From Promethearchaeota archaeon (GTDB taxonomy: Archaea > Asgardarchaeota > Lokiarchaeia > Sigyniarchaeales > SOKP01), in the NCBI GenBank assembly GCA_019057795.1, contig JAHLWS010000021.1, forward strand, positions 1 to 64,000: DNA of 64,000 bases, given 5' to 3'. This document shows positions 1 to 8,156 of this stretch, one piece after another (position 1 is the first letter of the stretch; the number at the start of each line of letters is the position of its first letter). A program made the translations under genes and the position numbers. The notes beneath the pieces were generated by a model. It made no database searches. It worked only from the letters and a program-made list of their open reading frames with translations, and was not told where the DNA came from.

Positions 1-1127
1 CCTTGGATAATCATAAAAAATAAAAAATCTGAAATCGCCATCAGAAAAGTTAAAACAGCATATAATCCAACTGTAATAACGATGATCTTTTTTCGATTAG
101 ATAGCTTAAAAGCATACAATACTTCGTCTTGATTATCATCCTTAACGTTCAATTTATATGGGTCTTTAGCCATAATTTTGTTAATTTTATTATTCATTTT
201 GTTTGAAATTCGTTGCCCCATTATACAACCTCCAATGTTAAGTAAGATTAACACAACATATAATAAAGAGTAAATATTAAATTCTTCTTCTCCGAATCTG
301 GTTAAAATCCAAGACATAAAAGGAAATTTATACAAATTATCACTCCATATCAATAAGAACGATAGAAATAACAGAATCAAATTTAAAGTATTATTTCCCC
401 CTAAACTTATAACATCCTTCTCACATTGTTCGGAGTTTTTTTCTGGTTTATTAGCTGTTTCTCTCAAAAAAACTGTTGATAAGATTATAGGAAGAGATGA
501 TAAGAAACCAATAAAGAAAAAACTGTTCCATTGATTGACGTTAAAGATATCGTTTACAGTAAAAAGGAACACAACTGATGGTATAAACGAGCCAATATTT
601 GAAGATATATTAATAGCAACTAAATTATTGTCTTTAACAGTTTCATTGAAGGAAAGATCAATGATCATTTTTGAAATTCCAACTCTAACGATTTCTTGAC
701 TCAACAAGTTCAATGCTAAGAAGAGACCGAATACACCTAAATTTCTACCACTAAACACAGTAAGTAAGAAGCTAGCCAAAAAAAGTATACTGGATGATAT
801 AATTATTAACTTTTTATTTTTGGAATACCTATCAAATAAATATCCTAATCCTGGGCCTAAGAACATAACGAGATAAACAAATACTTGGATGAATGCTAAT
901 TGGCTTCTATCAACGTTCAAAATGTTTAATAAATAGACTGGAAGATATACTACTAAATAGATTCTTATGACGCTAATGGCAAAATACAGAAAGAAGAACC
1001 CGATATAGTTTGATCTCTTAATATTTCCTTTTTCTCTTTGCTTAAAGAACCTAAAATTCCACTTATACTTAAACTCTGATATTTCAACCGATTTATTAGC
1101 TGTTGCCCTATCTTTATTATTAAACAT
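1..1127 (-). CDS. MFS transporter, 3' end cut by the window edge
   Basis: An open frame reads leftwards from ATG at 1127 and runs without a stop to base 3, about 375 codons, so the C-terminus lies outside the window. The product starts with a charged tail of about 38 residues (MFNNKDRATANKSVE) and continues with many hydrophobic helices. A motif-A-like loop, GPGLGYLFDRYSKNKK, follows the second helix, and a longer polar central loop comes after about helix six. That layout is typical of the major facilitator superfamily, secondary transporters of the cytoplasmic membrane. The substrate cannot be told. It differs from the other MFS gene at 3275-4594, so the two are not recent duplicates. Family call is firm, function open. 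Confidence 0.8.
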   Translation of the reverse strand, partial: MFNNKDRATANKSVEISEFKYKWNFRFFKQREKGNIKRSNYIGFFFLYFAISVIRIYLVVYLPVYLLNILNVDRSQLAFIQVFVYLVMFLGPGLGYLFDRYSKNKKLIIISSSILFLASFLLTVFSGRNLGVFGLFLALNLLSQEIVRVGISKMIIDLSFNETVKDNNLVAINISSNIGSFIPSVVFLFTVNDIFNVNQWNSFFFIGFLSSLPIILSTVFLRETANKPEKNSEQCEKDVISLGGNNTLNLILLFLSFLLIWSDNLYKFPFMSWILTRFGEEEFNIYSLLYVVLILLNIGGCIMGQRISNKMNNKINKIMAKDPYKLNVKDDNQDEVLYAFKLSNRKKIIVITVGLYAVLTFLMAISDFLFFMIIQ

Positions 1128-1324
1128 CTTCAAAATTCAACCGCGAAAAATTATTCAGTTTTTATTTTCAATAATTTTGTTCTTAAACTTAAAAACTACA
1201 CAGTAAATAATTTTATGATGTTTTAGAAAGCTATATTTATCAGCAAAAGAAAATTATTGATATTTATCCTTACTGAGCAGGTATCTTCCATCATACTTAC
1301 AAAAAAAAAAAGGGAAAAATATGG

Positions 1325-1366
1325 TTTTCCCGCATTTCGGATTTTTTAATAATCCAAGCGGGAGAA
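1325..1366 (-). terminator. Bipartite hairpin in a 449-bp gene-free gap
   Basis: The gap 1128-1576 holds no credible gene. Within it, 1325-1333 pairs with 1358-1366 (nine pairs, one G-U) and 1339-1343 (GGATT) pairs with 1351-1355 (AATCC) around a seven-base loop. On the minus strand this is followed by an 11-base T run (1301-1311). It could end transcripts of the gene at 1577-2566 or act in the leader of the transporter starting at 1127. The structure is seen directly; the role is inferred. Confidence 0.4.
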
Positions 1367-1576
1367 TCGTTTAGGGTGTAGTATCACAAGTTGCAGGCAT
1401 TTTAGCTTACCTCAGCTTATTTTAATGAAATTTAAATTGATTATTGTATATAAACCCGCTATCCTCAACCAACGAGCTCACAATATTTTATTTATAAATA
1501 AATATAAAAACACAACCGATTTAATGATAATAAAAAGTAAAATGAAATAAAATAGCTCAAACTTTAGCTCAAAGCG

Positions 1577-2566
1577 TTAATCCCGCGTTGTGGATAAATA
1601 CTCCGAAATGCCATCGCCTTCTTTACCATTGTATGTGAATATTGCTACTTGTTCGTAAATTTCAGTTAGCCCTTTCTCGGATGGAAGAGGTAAATATTGC
1701 GAAAATATTGTTTTTGATTCTATGGTTCTTTTCTTTCCATTTTCATCCGTTATGATAAATGTTGATGAAACAGGTGTTTTTTCGTCTTCTTTCGTTTTTG
1801 TGCTCACTTCAATATTTGTTATTCTAATATTATCAGCACCTTTAGAATAAATTATTCCATCTTGTCTTACTTCACCAAGGGCTTCAGCTTTGTAAAAATT
1901 AATAGTCTCATCTTCAAACTGGGCAACAACCCAATTCCACGAATCAATCCCGCCCCAATCTCTAATGCCCCAGCTATGATCGCGATGACCGAAACCTTTA
2001 ATGGTTCGCGTTTCAATTACTTCCCCCTTTTTCTTCAGAATCAAAGTACCTGTAGCTATCATAGGTTGCTCGTAATGCATTTGAGCAAATACTTGCTCTG
2101 TCTCAGTATAGTTATCCTCCTTAAGAAATGCTAATGGATCCGTACCCGCAGCTGAATTAAATATTGGAAATCTTCCCTCAAGGTTAACATCTAAATCAAC
2201 TTGGCTGTTTTTGAATTTAATTTTCCATTGCTTCATAGGTTTGACGCAGTAATACTTTACTTTATTATCGATTTCCCAATTAGCAGGCATTTTTTCAAGA
2301 GGAATTTCTTTAAAATAAACTCTAGCCTTACCATCAATTATCAGCAAAACTAAAACCAGAGACTTTTTTTTATCCATGTGGTAAGATAATCTAGTAACTA
2401 AAAAAACGTTGTTTGGGCGATCAATAAAATTGAAGTACCAACTCTCGTTATGGAATGGAGGAAACTTCCCCCAATCGTGGCTATATTCATCCTTATCAGA
2501 TAAATCATAGCTATCATTAACCTGTTTCTTTTGTTTTTTCTCTTTTGTCATAATACATCCATTCAA
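1577..2566 (-). CDS. CrtC/AttH-like (DUF7064-type) protein
   Basis: The 329-residue product carries GFGHRDHSWGIRDWG near residues 191-205. This His/Asp/Trp-rich signature is typical of the lipocalin-like CrtC/AttH superfamily, including DUF7064/7065 proteins, where one domain half precedes and one follows the motif. No signal peptide or membrane helix is seen. Members of the superfamily include hydratases and lipid-binding proteins, but no substrate can be named here. The start used is TTG at 2566, chosen because AGGAGA lies seven bases upstream; the in-frame ATG five codons later is too far from it. The gene is single and flanked by gaps on both sides. Confidence 0.6.
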   Translation of the reverse strand: MNGCIMTKEKKQKKQVNDSYDLSDKDEYSHDWGKFPPFHNESWYFNFIDRPNNVFLVTRLSYHMDKKKSLVLVLLIIDGKARVYFKEIPLEKMPANWEIDNKVKYYCVKPMKQWKIKFKNSQVDLDVNLEGRFPIFNSAAGTDPLAFLKEDNYTETEQVFAQMHYEQPMIATGTLILKKKGEVIETRTIKGFGHRDHSWGIRDWGGIDSWNWVVAQFEDETINFYKAEALGEVRQDGIIYSKGADNIRITNIEVSTKTKEDEKTPVSSTFIITDENGKKRTIESKTIFSQYLPLPSEKGLTEIYEQVAIFTYNGKEGDGISEYLSTTRD

Positions 2567-2797
2567 AAAATTTTCTCCTAATAAAAACTAGAAATATAGA
2601 ATGTTATTTAAAAATCTTCATTTATCAATCAAAATAAGAGATTCTTTAAAGAGTAGCTAAAAAATCAATATATTGTTTTAGAATTTTGTTCCTTTTGTCA
2701 AATTAAATTTATAACCTAAATTAAATAAAGAATAAATTAAATATTCATGAAATTTTAAAAAAGAATATATAAAAAATTAAAAACAAGGTTTTTATAA

Positions 2798-3184
2798 TTG
2801 ATATTTGATTGGGCTCAAACTTTTAGTACTCTTGAAGGAATAATGGGGTTCCTTATTTTTTATTTGATCTTTCTTGTATTAATGGCGCTCTTTCTTAAGC
2901 TTGCCTTAAGTTTTTTCAGTAAAGCGAAACACAAAGAATTCGGACAGATAATTATAACGGCGTTTATCATAACTATTATTTATGCTCTTACATTTCTGTT
3001 TCTGGGTGGTTGGTTAGCATGGGTCATAGTTTTAATTGCTGCGTGGTTAATCATTAGCGGACGGCACCATACTGGATTTTTAGGAGCGATAGTGGTTACA
3101 GTTATTGCTTTTATACTATTTATAATTATTTCTATATTGCTGGTTGTGCTATTTGGTATTACCCTATTTATTATCCTAATTTAA
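2798..3184 (+). CDS. Small four-helix membrane protein
   Basis: The 128-residue product is almost entirely hydrophobic, with about four transmembrane segments (roughly residues 15-40, 48-70, 71-87 and 92-127). A short basic patch, KAKHKEF, lies near residues 42-48 and an exposed GRHHTG loop near 88-93. No family is recognised. The start is TTG at 2798, ten bases after an AAGG. Transcription probably ends in the T-rich tract at about 3197-3222. It faces the convergent transporter at 3275-4594, with which it shares no obvious function. Coding status rests on hydrophobic periodicity and absence of stops. Confidence 0.55.
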   Translation: MIFDWAQTFSTLEGIMGFLIFYLIFLVLMALFLKLALSFFSKAKHKEFGQIIITAFIITIIYALTFLFLGGWLAWVIVLIAAWLIISGRHHTGFLGAIVVTVIAFILFIIISILLVVLFGITLFIILI

Positions 3185-3274
3185 TTTAAATTTTAATTTT
3201 TTTTTCTTTTTTTCTTTCTTAAATTTATATTAAATGAAAAAACCAATTTGACAAATGATAAAAAAAAGGATTTT

Positions 3275-4594
3275 TTAAGTATTAGTTAAAGATTTTATTC
3301 TCTCGTCAAATTCTTTCTCTGTAGATTCAATTTCTCTTACGACATTTTTAAGGACTGGAATCCAGAAAAAGGGAATAAAAATCCAAAAGAAAATTGAAAT
3401 CATCATTCCAGTAACAAAACCAAAAATGTCAGCGATAATGGTTCCGATTAAAGGACCAATCGCCCGTCCAATGATGTCAAAAAAATTTGAGGTTGCCAAT
3501 ACAGTTCCACGGTTTTCTGGTAGGTTTAAGTCTACGACTGTGGCGTACCAGTTTCCGTTAACGGCTCCATTTGTAAACATTCCAATACTGAATAGTACGA
3601 TCCAAATTAATAAGCCTGGAAATAAATTAGGAGCGCTAAACGGAATAATTAATGCGACGAATAGAAATGGAATAGGAGCAATATTGCCAAATAACGCTAA
3701 AAGAACCCTCGCTTTTTTATTGCCTTTTTTAAACTGCTTGTCTCCAATATACCCAAACACTACAGTCCCAAGTATGATACTTACGAGGATGACTAAAAAA
3801 ATTAGCACAGTCACATCCGCGGTAATCCCATGATATACTTCCATATATGCGTACAGTAATGTTAGTATAATGCCGGTCGGAATTGTGTCTACAAAATTAA
3901 CAACTAACCAAATATTAGCTTTCTTTTTAAAAATTATCCTTACATCTGATAGTTTTATCCTATATGAGTAATCGACAGCGTCTATATCAAAGGCGTGGTC
4001 TTTACCCAAACGAGAAGGTTCTTTAAATAGTAAAAATAATAACGATGCCAGAATTCCAACAATGCCAATTACTAGAAAAGGGAATCTCCAATCAGTACTG
4101 CCTGCATATGTAGCTAAGGCGCTACCAAAAACTATTCCAAATAAAGATGCGATCGAGAAAAATGAGAAGCCTTTAGAGCGATCCTCACTTGAGACCATAT
4201 CCCCCATTAACGAAAAAATGCTCGGAATTAATGCGCCGTACCCTATTCCTGTTAAGATAGTTAAAAAGAAAAAAATTGAATAACCAAAGATTCCAGTTGG
4301 GACAGTTATAGTGAAAAGCGAAAATATTGAAAATATTAATGAACCAAAAAACACAATCCATTTTCTAACGATTTTATCGGCCAAATACCCAAAAATTAAC
4401 ATCGTTATCCCAGTAAAAATCATAAAAGAGAAAGTAAGTACTCCAAGAGGTGCAGTATCACCGCCAAACCCGAAATAACTTGAAATCACGAGTAAATTCG
4501 GCGAAATCATGTTTGATACTGAATTTATTAGCGTAATGATCAAAACAAATAGAATAATTGATAATAATGGCAATTTCTTAGAATTATCGTTCAT
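3275..4594 (-). CDS. MFS transporter, 12 helices
   Basis: The 439-residue product is a complete major-facilitator permease with about twelve membrane helices. Motif A appears as GYLADKIVRKW between helices two and three (about residues 69-79), with a related copy, GYIGDKQFKKG, at the start of the second half. The N-terminus has a short polar tail and the C-terminus ends in a charged tail (REIESTEKEFDERIKS). Such proteins exchange or symport small solutes across the cytoplasmic membrane; the sequence does not tell the substrate. The start ATG at 4594 is the first in frame. The HTH gene upstream (4731-5189) is on the same strand, 136 bp away, and could control it, though that is only positional. 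Confidence 0.82.
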   Translation of the reverse strand: MNDNSKKLPLLSIILFVLIITLINSVSNMISPNLLVISSYFGFGGDTAPLGVLTFSFMIFTGITMLIFGYLADKIVRKWIVFFGSLIFSIFSLFTITVPTGIFGYSIFFFLTILTGIGYGALIPSIFSLMGDMVSSEDRSKGFSFFSIASLFGIVFGSALATYAGSTDWRFPFLVIGIVGILASLLFLLFKEPSRLGKDHAFDIDAVDYSYRIKLSDVRIIFKKKANIWLVVNFVDTIPTGIILTLLYAYMEVYHGITADVTVLIFLVILVSIILGTVVFGYIGDKQFKKGNKKARVLLALFGNIAPIPFLFVALIIPFSAPNLFPGLLIWIVLFSIGMFTNGAVNGNWYATVVDLNLPENRGTVLATSNFFDIIGRAIGPLIGTIIADIFGFVTGMMISIFFWIFIPFFWIPVLKNVVREIESTEKEFDERIKSLTNT

Positions 4595-4730
4595 ACTATA
4601 AATTTAAACTTTATTCTATAAAAAGATTAAAAAAGACTTTGAAACTTAACATAATTCACAAAGAATTAGATTTGCAATATTTTAATTAGTCAAAGGAAGA
4701 ATTTAATAATAAAAATATGCCGATTAAAAC

Positions 4731-5189
4731 TTAACAAAGCTCTCCTTGTTTTTCGTAGCAATCAAAAACACTATCTAAATCTTCGATATAATTTAGCATA
4801 GATGCGTACCATTTATCAAGTAAATCGCGAGTCTGCTTCTTAACCATTTCTAAATCTTTTGCTCCGTAAACATATAAGTATCCCCGTTTAATTTTCTCTT
4901 CTAAATCCTTTTTTTCGCTGAAGTCTTTTAAAGACATTGATTTTCTTTCGATAACATTAACTTCAATAAGAGTTTGGAGGGCTCTTTGAATTGAGCTACG
5001 ATCTTTTTTAAATATTTTAGTTAATTCCATCGTACTAACATTGTCGTGTTTTAATAAATAAGAAAAAACAACTGATTCTATGACGTTAAGTCCTAATATG
5101 CATTTAAATAATTTTCCACTTTTAAAAATCTTTTTCTCTTCTAACATACCTTTTAATTGATCTGAAATACTTTCTATTTCCATTTCCAA
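4731..5189 (-). CDS. TrmB/MarR-like winged-helix regulator
   Basis: The 152-residue product has an N-terminal helical lead, then a winged helix-turn-helix at about residues 32-85 (LGLNVIESVVFSYLLKHDN followed by the recognition helix RSSIQRALQTLIEVNV) and a wing ending in GYLYVYGAKD. The C-terminal third is helical and probably dimerises. This plan matches short archaeal TrmB/MarR-type transcription factors that bind palindromic promoter DNA. It lies 63 bp downstream of the thioredoxin gene on the same strand and may be cotranscribed. A 6-bp inverted repeat ahead of thioredoxin (5694-5710) is the natural candidate for its operator. Several Cys (positions 30, 144, 152) could make it redox-responsive, which would suit the neighbour, but this is inference. 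Confidence 0.7.
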   Translation of the reverse strand: MEMEIESISDQLKGMLEEKKIFKSGKLFKCILGLNVIESVVFSYLLKHDNVSTMELTKIFKKDRSSIQRALQTLIEVNVIERKSMSLKDFSEKKDLEEKIKRGYLYVYGAKDLEMVKKQTRDLLDKWYASMLNYIEDLDSVFDCYEKQGELC

Positions 5190-5252
5190 GGATTAACACC
5201 AAAATTTTGCTATATAATAAAAAATTCAATAAAATAAACAATAAAAAATAAA

Positions 5253-5660
5253 TTACGCGAAAGATTTAAGTTTTTCCAGGATTCTGTTCATATAATCTTC
5301 GTTTACTGCGCCAACAATTTTATGTATTACCTTATTATCTTTAATAAATAATGTCGTAGGAATTCCAGTAATTCTGTAAGTTTGGGCTATAGAGCCGACT
5401 TCGTCAACGTTTACTTTAACAAAGATAAAATCTTGATAGCGTTCCTTTTGAATTTTTTCGAATATTGGAGCAAACATCATACAAGGAGAACACCAAACCG
5501 CCCAGAAATCTATTATTATAACTTTATCAGAGAAATCTTGGGTTAATTTACTAAACTCTTCTGCCGAATGAATTTTAACTATTTCTGTTGGCATCGATTG
5601 AGCTTTTACCAGCATTTCGGCCTTTTTTAGCCGAATCTTTTCTAAATCATTATCAGACAT
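5253..5660 (-). CDS. Thioredoxin with N-terminal extension
   Basis: The 135-residue product has a thioredoxin fold with the active site WCSPC at residues 56-60 (usual WCGPC, Gly replaced by Ser) and the cis-proline in GIPTT at 101. About 30 residues of charged helix (DLEKIRLKKAEMLVKAQS) precede the first strand, making it longer than the usual 105-110 residues. It should reduce or isomerise disulfides in the cytoplasm, fed by a thioredoxin or ferredoxin-linked reductase not in this window. It leads a two-gene set with the HTH regulator at 4731-5189. The start ATG at 5660 is preceded by purine-rich DNA but no clear Shine-Dalgarno sequence. Confidence 0.93.
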   Translation of the reverse strand: MSDNDLEKIRLKKAEMLVKAQSMPTEIVKIHSAEEFSKLTQDFSDKVIIIDFWAVWCSPCMMFAPIFEKIQKERYQDFIFVKVNVDEVGSIAQTYRITGIPTTLFIKDNKVIHKIVGAVNEDYMNRILEKLKSFA

Positions 5661-5693
5661 TTTCTTTTCCGTTTTTGTGTTGTTTTTAAAGTG

Positions 5694-5710
5694 GTGATAT
5701 AGTGTATCAC
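5694..5710. promoter_or_regulatory. Inverted repeat ahead of thioredoxin
   Basis: GTGATA (5694-5699) and TATCAC (5705-5710) form a perfect 6-bp dyad with a 5-bp spacer, about 35 bp upstream of the thioredoxin ATG and just downstream of an AT-rich, TATA-like stretch near 5720-5740 on the minus strand. That is a repressor-like position. The candidate binder is the winged-helix protein encoded at 4731-5189. Binding is inferred. Confidence 0.4.
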
Positions 5711-5937
5711 AATCACATAACTTTATTAATTTATAAAATTTAGCCTTCTATTTAAAGCTCGCGATTATGAAAAAAAAGTCCCAACAAAAGAACGAAAAAA
5801 CGAAAAATTTTCAAAACTCTTTTTATAATTATAATTAATAAAGATCAATAATATTAGTAGACTATTTTTCTATTAATAAGACTTAAAAGAGCAAATTTAT
5901 TCTATTTTTCTATAAATAGATATTGGTGTAATTCAAG

Positions 5938-6690
5938 ATGAACATCCATTCGCTTTTTATATTAAAAAATACTGGAGTTTGTATTTACAGCAGAAATATC
6001 ACGAGCGATTTTGATAATATTGATCCTAATTTAATTACACCCTTTTTTTCTGCGTTATTTTCATTCTCTGCAAACGTTATATCTAAACAGACTCCGGAAA
6101 TTCTCGAAATGGGCGGATTTAGAATTGCTTTTAAAGTGAAAGGAGAATTTATTTATGCTATTTTAGCAGATTCAAGTGCAAGTTTATTATTTATTAATTC
6201 CCGTTTGGTTAGTATAGTTGATGTATTTGAAGAATTTTTAGAGAACAACGATGTTGAAGATTACGAAGTAATCGAAAGCGCCGAATTCGACTCTAAAATT
6301 GATTCAATTATTACCGGGGAAGCTGAATTGATCGGTAGTCAACCTTTATATAAAAAAATTATCGATCTCATTAAGAGATTAACTTTAGAAAACGAGATAT
6401 TAGGCGCTACTTTATTTACTATCAATGGAAAAGTAATTTTTACTTCTCTCCCGCACGACATATTGTTATCCTCTTTAAAAGAATTAGAAATTAGACATAC
6501 GGTGGCAAACGAATTCAAATTGACTTTTGTCTGCTTAGACAATGGACAAAAAGTCTTTACGGGAAAAATAAATATTCCGTGGAAGCTCGATCCATTATTG
6601 ATCGTAGTGTTATTCGAGTCTTCGGTCCCTCTCGGTATGGCCGAACTAAATTTAGATAAACTAATTAAAACAATCGAAAATATCCTTTAG
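5938..6690 (+). CDS. Longin-roadblock type protein
   Basis: The 250-residue product starts with a longin-like pattern: a first strand IHSLFILKNTGVCIYSR, a helix with PFFSALFSFSANV, and strands FRIAFKVKGEFIYAILAD. The C-terminal half (about 130-250) has a roadblock/LC7-like pattern beginning with a helix and EILGATLFTINGKVIFTS. Proteins of this build belong to the eukaryote-like small-domain repertoire of Asgard archaea and usually act as GTPase partners or scaffold subunits. No membrane segment is visible. The ATG at 5938 lacks a strong ribosome-binding site. Two direct copies of CTATTTTTCTAT lie upstream near 5865 and 5906. The FAD reductase follows 97 bp downstream. Fold assignment is by eye and needs structure prediction. 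Confidence 0.6.
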   Translation: MNIHSLFILKNTGVCIYSRNITSDFDNIDPNLITPFFSALFSFSANVISKQTPEILEMGGFRIAFKVKGEFIYAILADSSASLLFINSRLVSIVDVFEEFLENNDVEDYEVIESAEFDSKIDSIITGEAELIGSQPLYKKIIDLIKRLTLENEILGATLFTINGKVIFTSLPHDILLSSLKELEIRHTVANEFKLTFVCLDNGQKVFTGKINIPWKLDPLLIVVLFESSVPLGMAELNLDKLIKTIENIL

Positions 6691-6787
6691 TTTTTTATTA
6701 GTTAATATTTTCTACTAGTGAATTTAAGAGGTTCTATTAAAATTCTATTTAATAATCTTTTTTTTTTATTAATAATTTAAAGATTTA

Positions 6788-8053
6788 ATGAACTACGATA
6801 TTATTATTATCGGTGCGGGGATTTCTGGAGCAACTTTAGCGTATAAGTCATCAAAATACGCAAAAACGCTTCTAATTGAATCACAAGATTTCGATCGGGA
6901 AATACCTGTTAGAATAAATATATTTGCTGAACATAATAAACCTTTTATTGACGATACCTTCTGGAACGACGATTCAATTTTTCCACGTCCTTTTCTCCAA
7001 TTAAACTATAAGAGCGACAAGTATGACGGCCTTTTGAATTCGAAAGAATTTGGGGCGCCGTTAGGAAAGATTTCACACACAGAAATATTCATTAAAAAGC
7101 TTATTGAAAAGTTTAAAGATCAAGGTGGCACGACGCAATTTAATGAAAAAATTGCAAAAGTAGTTAAACACAATGATTATGTTGAGGTTATTAACAATAA
7201 AGGAGAATCTTATACTGCTAAACTTTTAATTTTAGCTACAGGTTCTCGTGGATTTGATTTACAGAAATCGTTAGGATTTGAAATTCCCGACTCTTTTATG
7301 GGAATTTATACTAATACCTACGCTGATGAAAGCCTACTAGATGAGAATTTTAACTTTCAATATATGTTTCATCTAAACCCCAACATAAGCCCTAATGGAC
7401 CCTTCTTTTTTAATGTAGGAAAAGGTAGGGTTTCGACAGGATATTTAGGAAATAAAGAATCTCCCGACCAGCTCAGAGAAAAATTAGAAAGAATTCTAAG
7501 AAACTATAAGAAAATTCAACCTTTTATGAATGGATTGAAATGGGACAGAAATTTTATAACTGGAGGGATTTCAAAACATCCAATAAAAACCATGACTAAA
7601 GATCGCGTAATTGTCTTGGGGGAGGCCGCAGGAGTGGTTACCGCGTTCTTTTACGAAGGCCTTTTAGGTGGTTTAGCTAGCGCTGATATCGCGGCAAAGC
7701 TTATTAAACCATTATTAGAAAACAATTCAAACTTTTCTAGATCAGAATTAATAACATACGACCGTGAGATTGCTCGAATTTTGTTAAATGGATATTTTAG
7801 AAATGGTGTTGCTTGCGAATTGCTGTTCTATAGTAATGATTCGTCCGCAAAAACCTTATGGACAACTTATACTAATTTATTAAATACAAATAAAACAGTT
7901 AGAAAATATGTGTACGAAGCGCATACTATCCAAGATTTATGGAATTACGAGACGGATAGAGATAGATATGTCGGAGAGCGCTTATTTGGTGCTCTACCTG
8001 GTCTACAAAAATTAACCTTGTGGCCTAAATTTCTAAAAGCGATGTCCAAATAG
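6788..8053 (+). CDS. FAD-dependent geranylgeranyl-reductase-like oxidoreductase
   Basis: The 421-residue product has a dinucleotide-binding fold at its N-terminus (GAGISG at residues 9-14, acidic Glu31 ending the second strand) and the late FAD-binding signature RVIVLGEAAG near residues 273-282 followed by FYEGLLGGLASA. This is the geranylgeranyl reductase family arrangement. Archaeal members saturate isoprenoid chains of membrane lipids, or reduce other alkenes; some are halogenase- or hydroxylase-like. The middle contains the substrate domain, with no obvious extra cofactor. The ATG at 6788 follows an AT-rich leader. No lipid gene sits next to it, so the exact substrate is not shown. Confidence 0.75.
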   Translation: MNYDIIIIGAGISGATLAYKSSKYAKTLLIESQDFDREIPVRINIFAEHNKPFIDDTFWNDDSIFPRPFLQLNYKSDKYDGLLNSKEFGAPLGKISHTEIFIKKLIEKFKDQGGTTQFNEKIAKVVKHNDYVEVINNKGESYTAKLLILATGSRGFDLQKSLGFEIPDSFMGIYTNTYADESLLDENFNFQYMFHLNPNISPNGPFFFNVGKGRVSTGYLGNKESPDQLREKLERILRNYKKIQPFMNGLKWDRNFITGGISKHPIKTMTKDRVIVLGEAAGVVTAFFYEGLLGGLASADIAAKLIKPLLENNSNFSRSELITYDREIARILLNGYFRNGVACELLFYSNDSSAKTLWTTYTNLLNTNKTVRKYVYEAHTIQDLWNYETDRDRYVGERLFGALPGLQKLTLWPKFLKAMSK

Positions 8054-8156
8054 TATTTTTTTTAAAAATCTTTTCTTGAATATTTATAAAATTTAACATG
8101 AAAGTGAATTAGAATAAGATCAACAAATTAAAAATAAATTTATATGAGTAAGAAAT

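Noticed and set aside
1372-1389. TAGGGTGTAG followed by CACAA at 1372 and again at 32681
   Set aside because: Only 15 matching bases with a gap in between; no terminal repeats or duplicated targets, so chance cannot be excluded.
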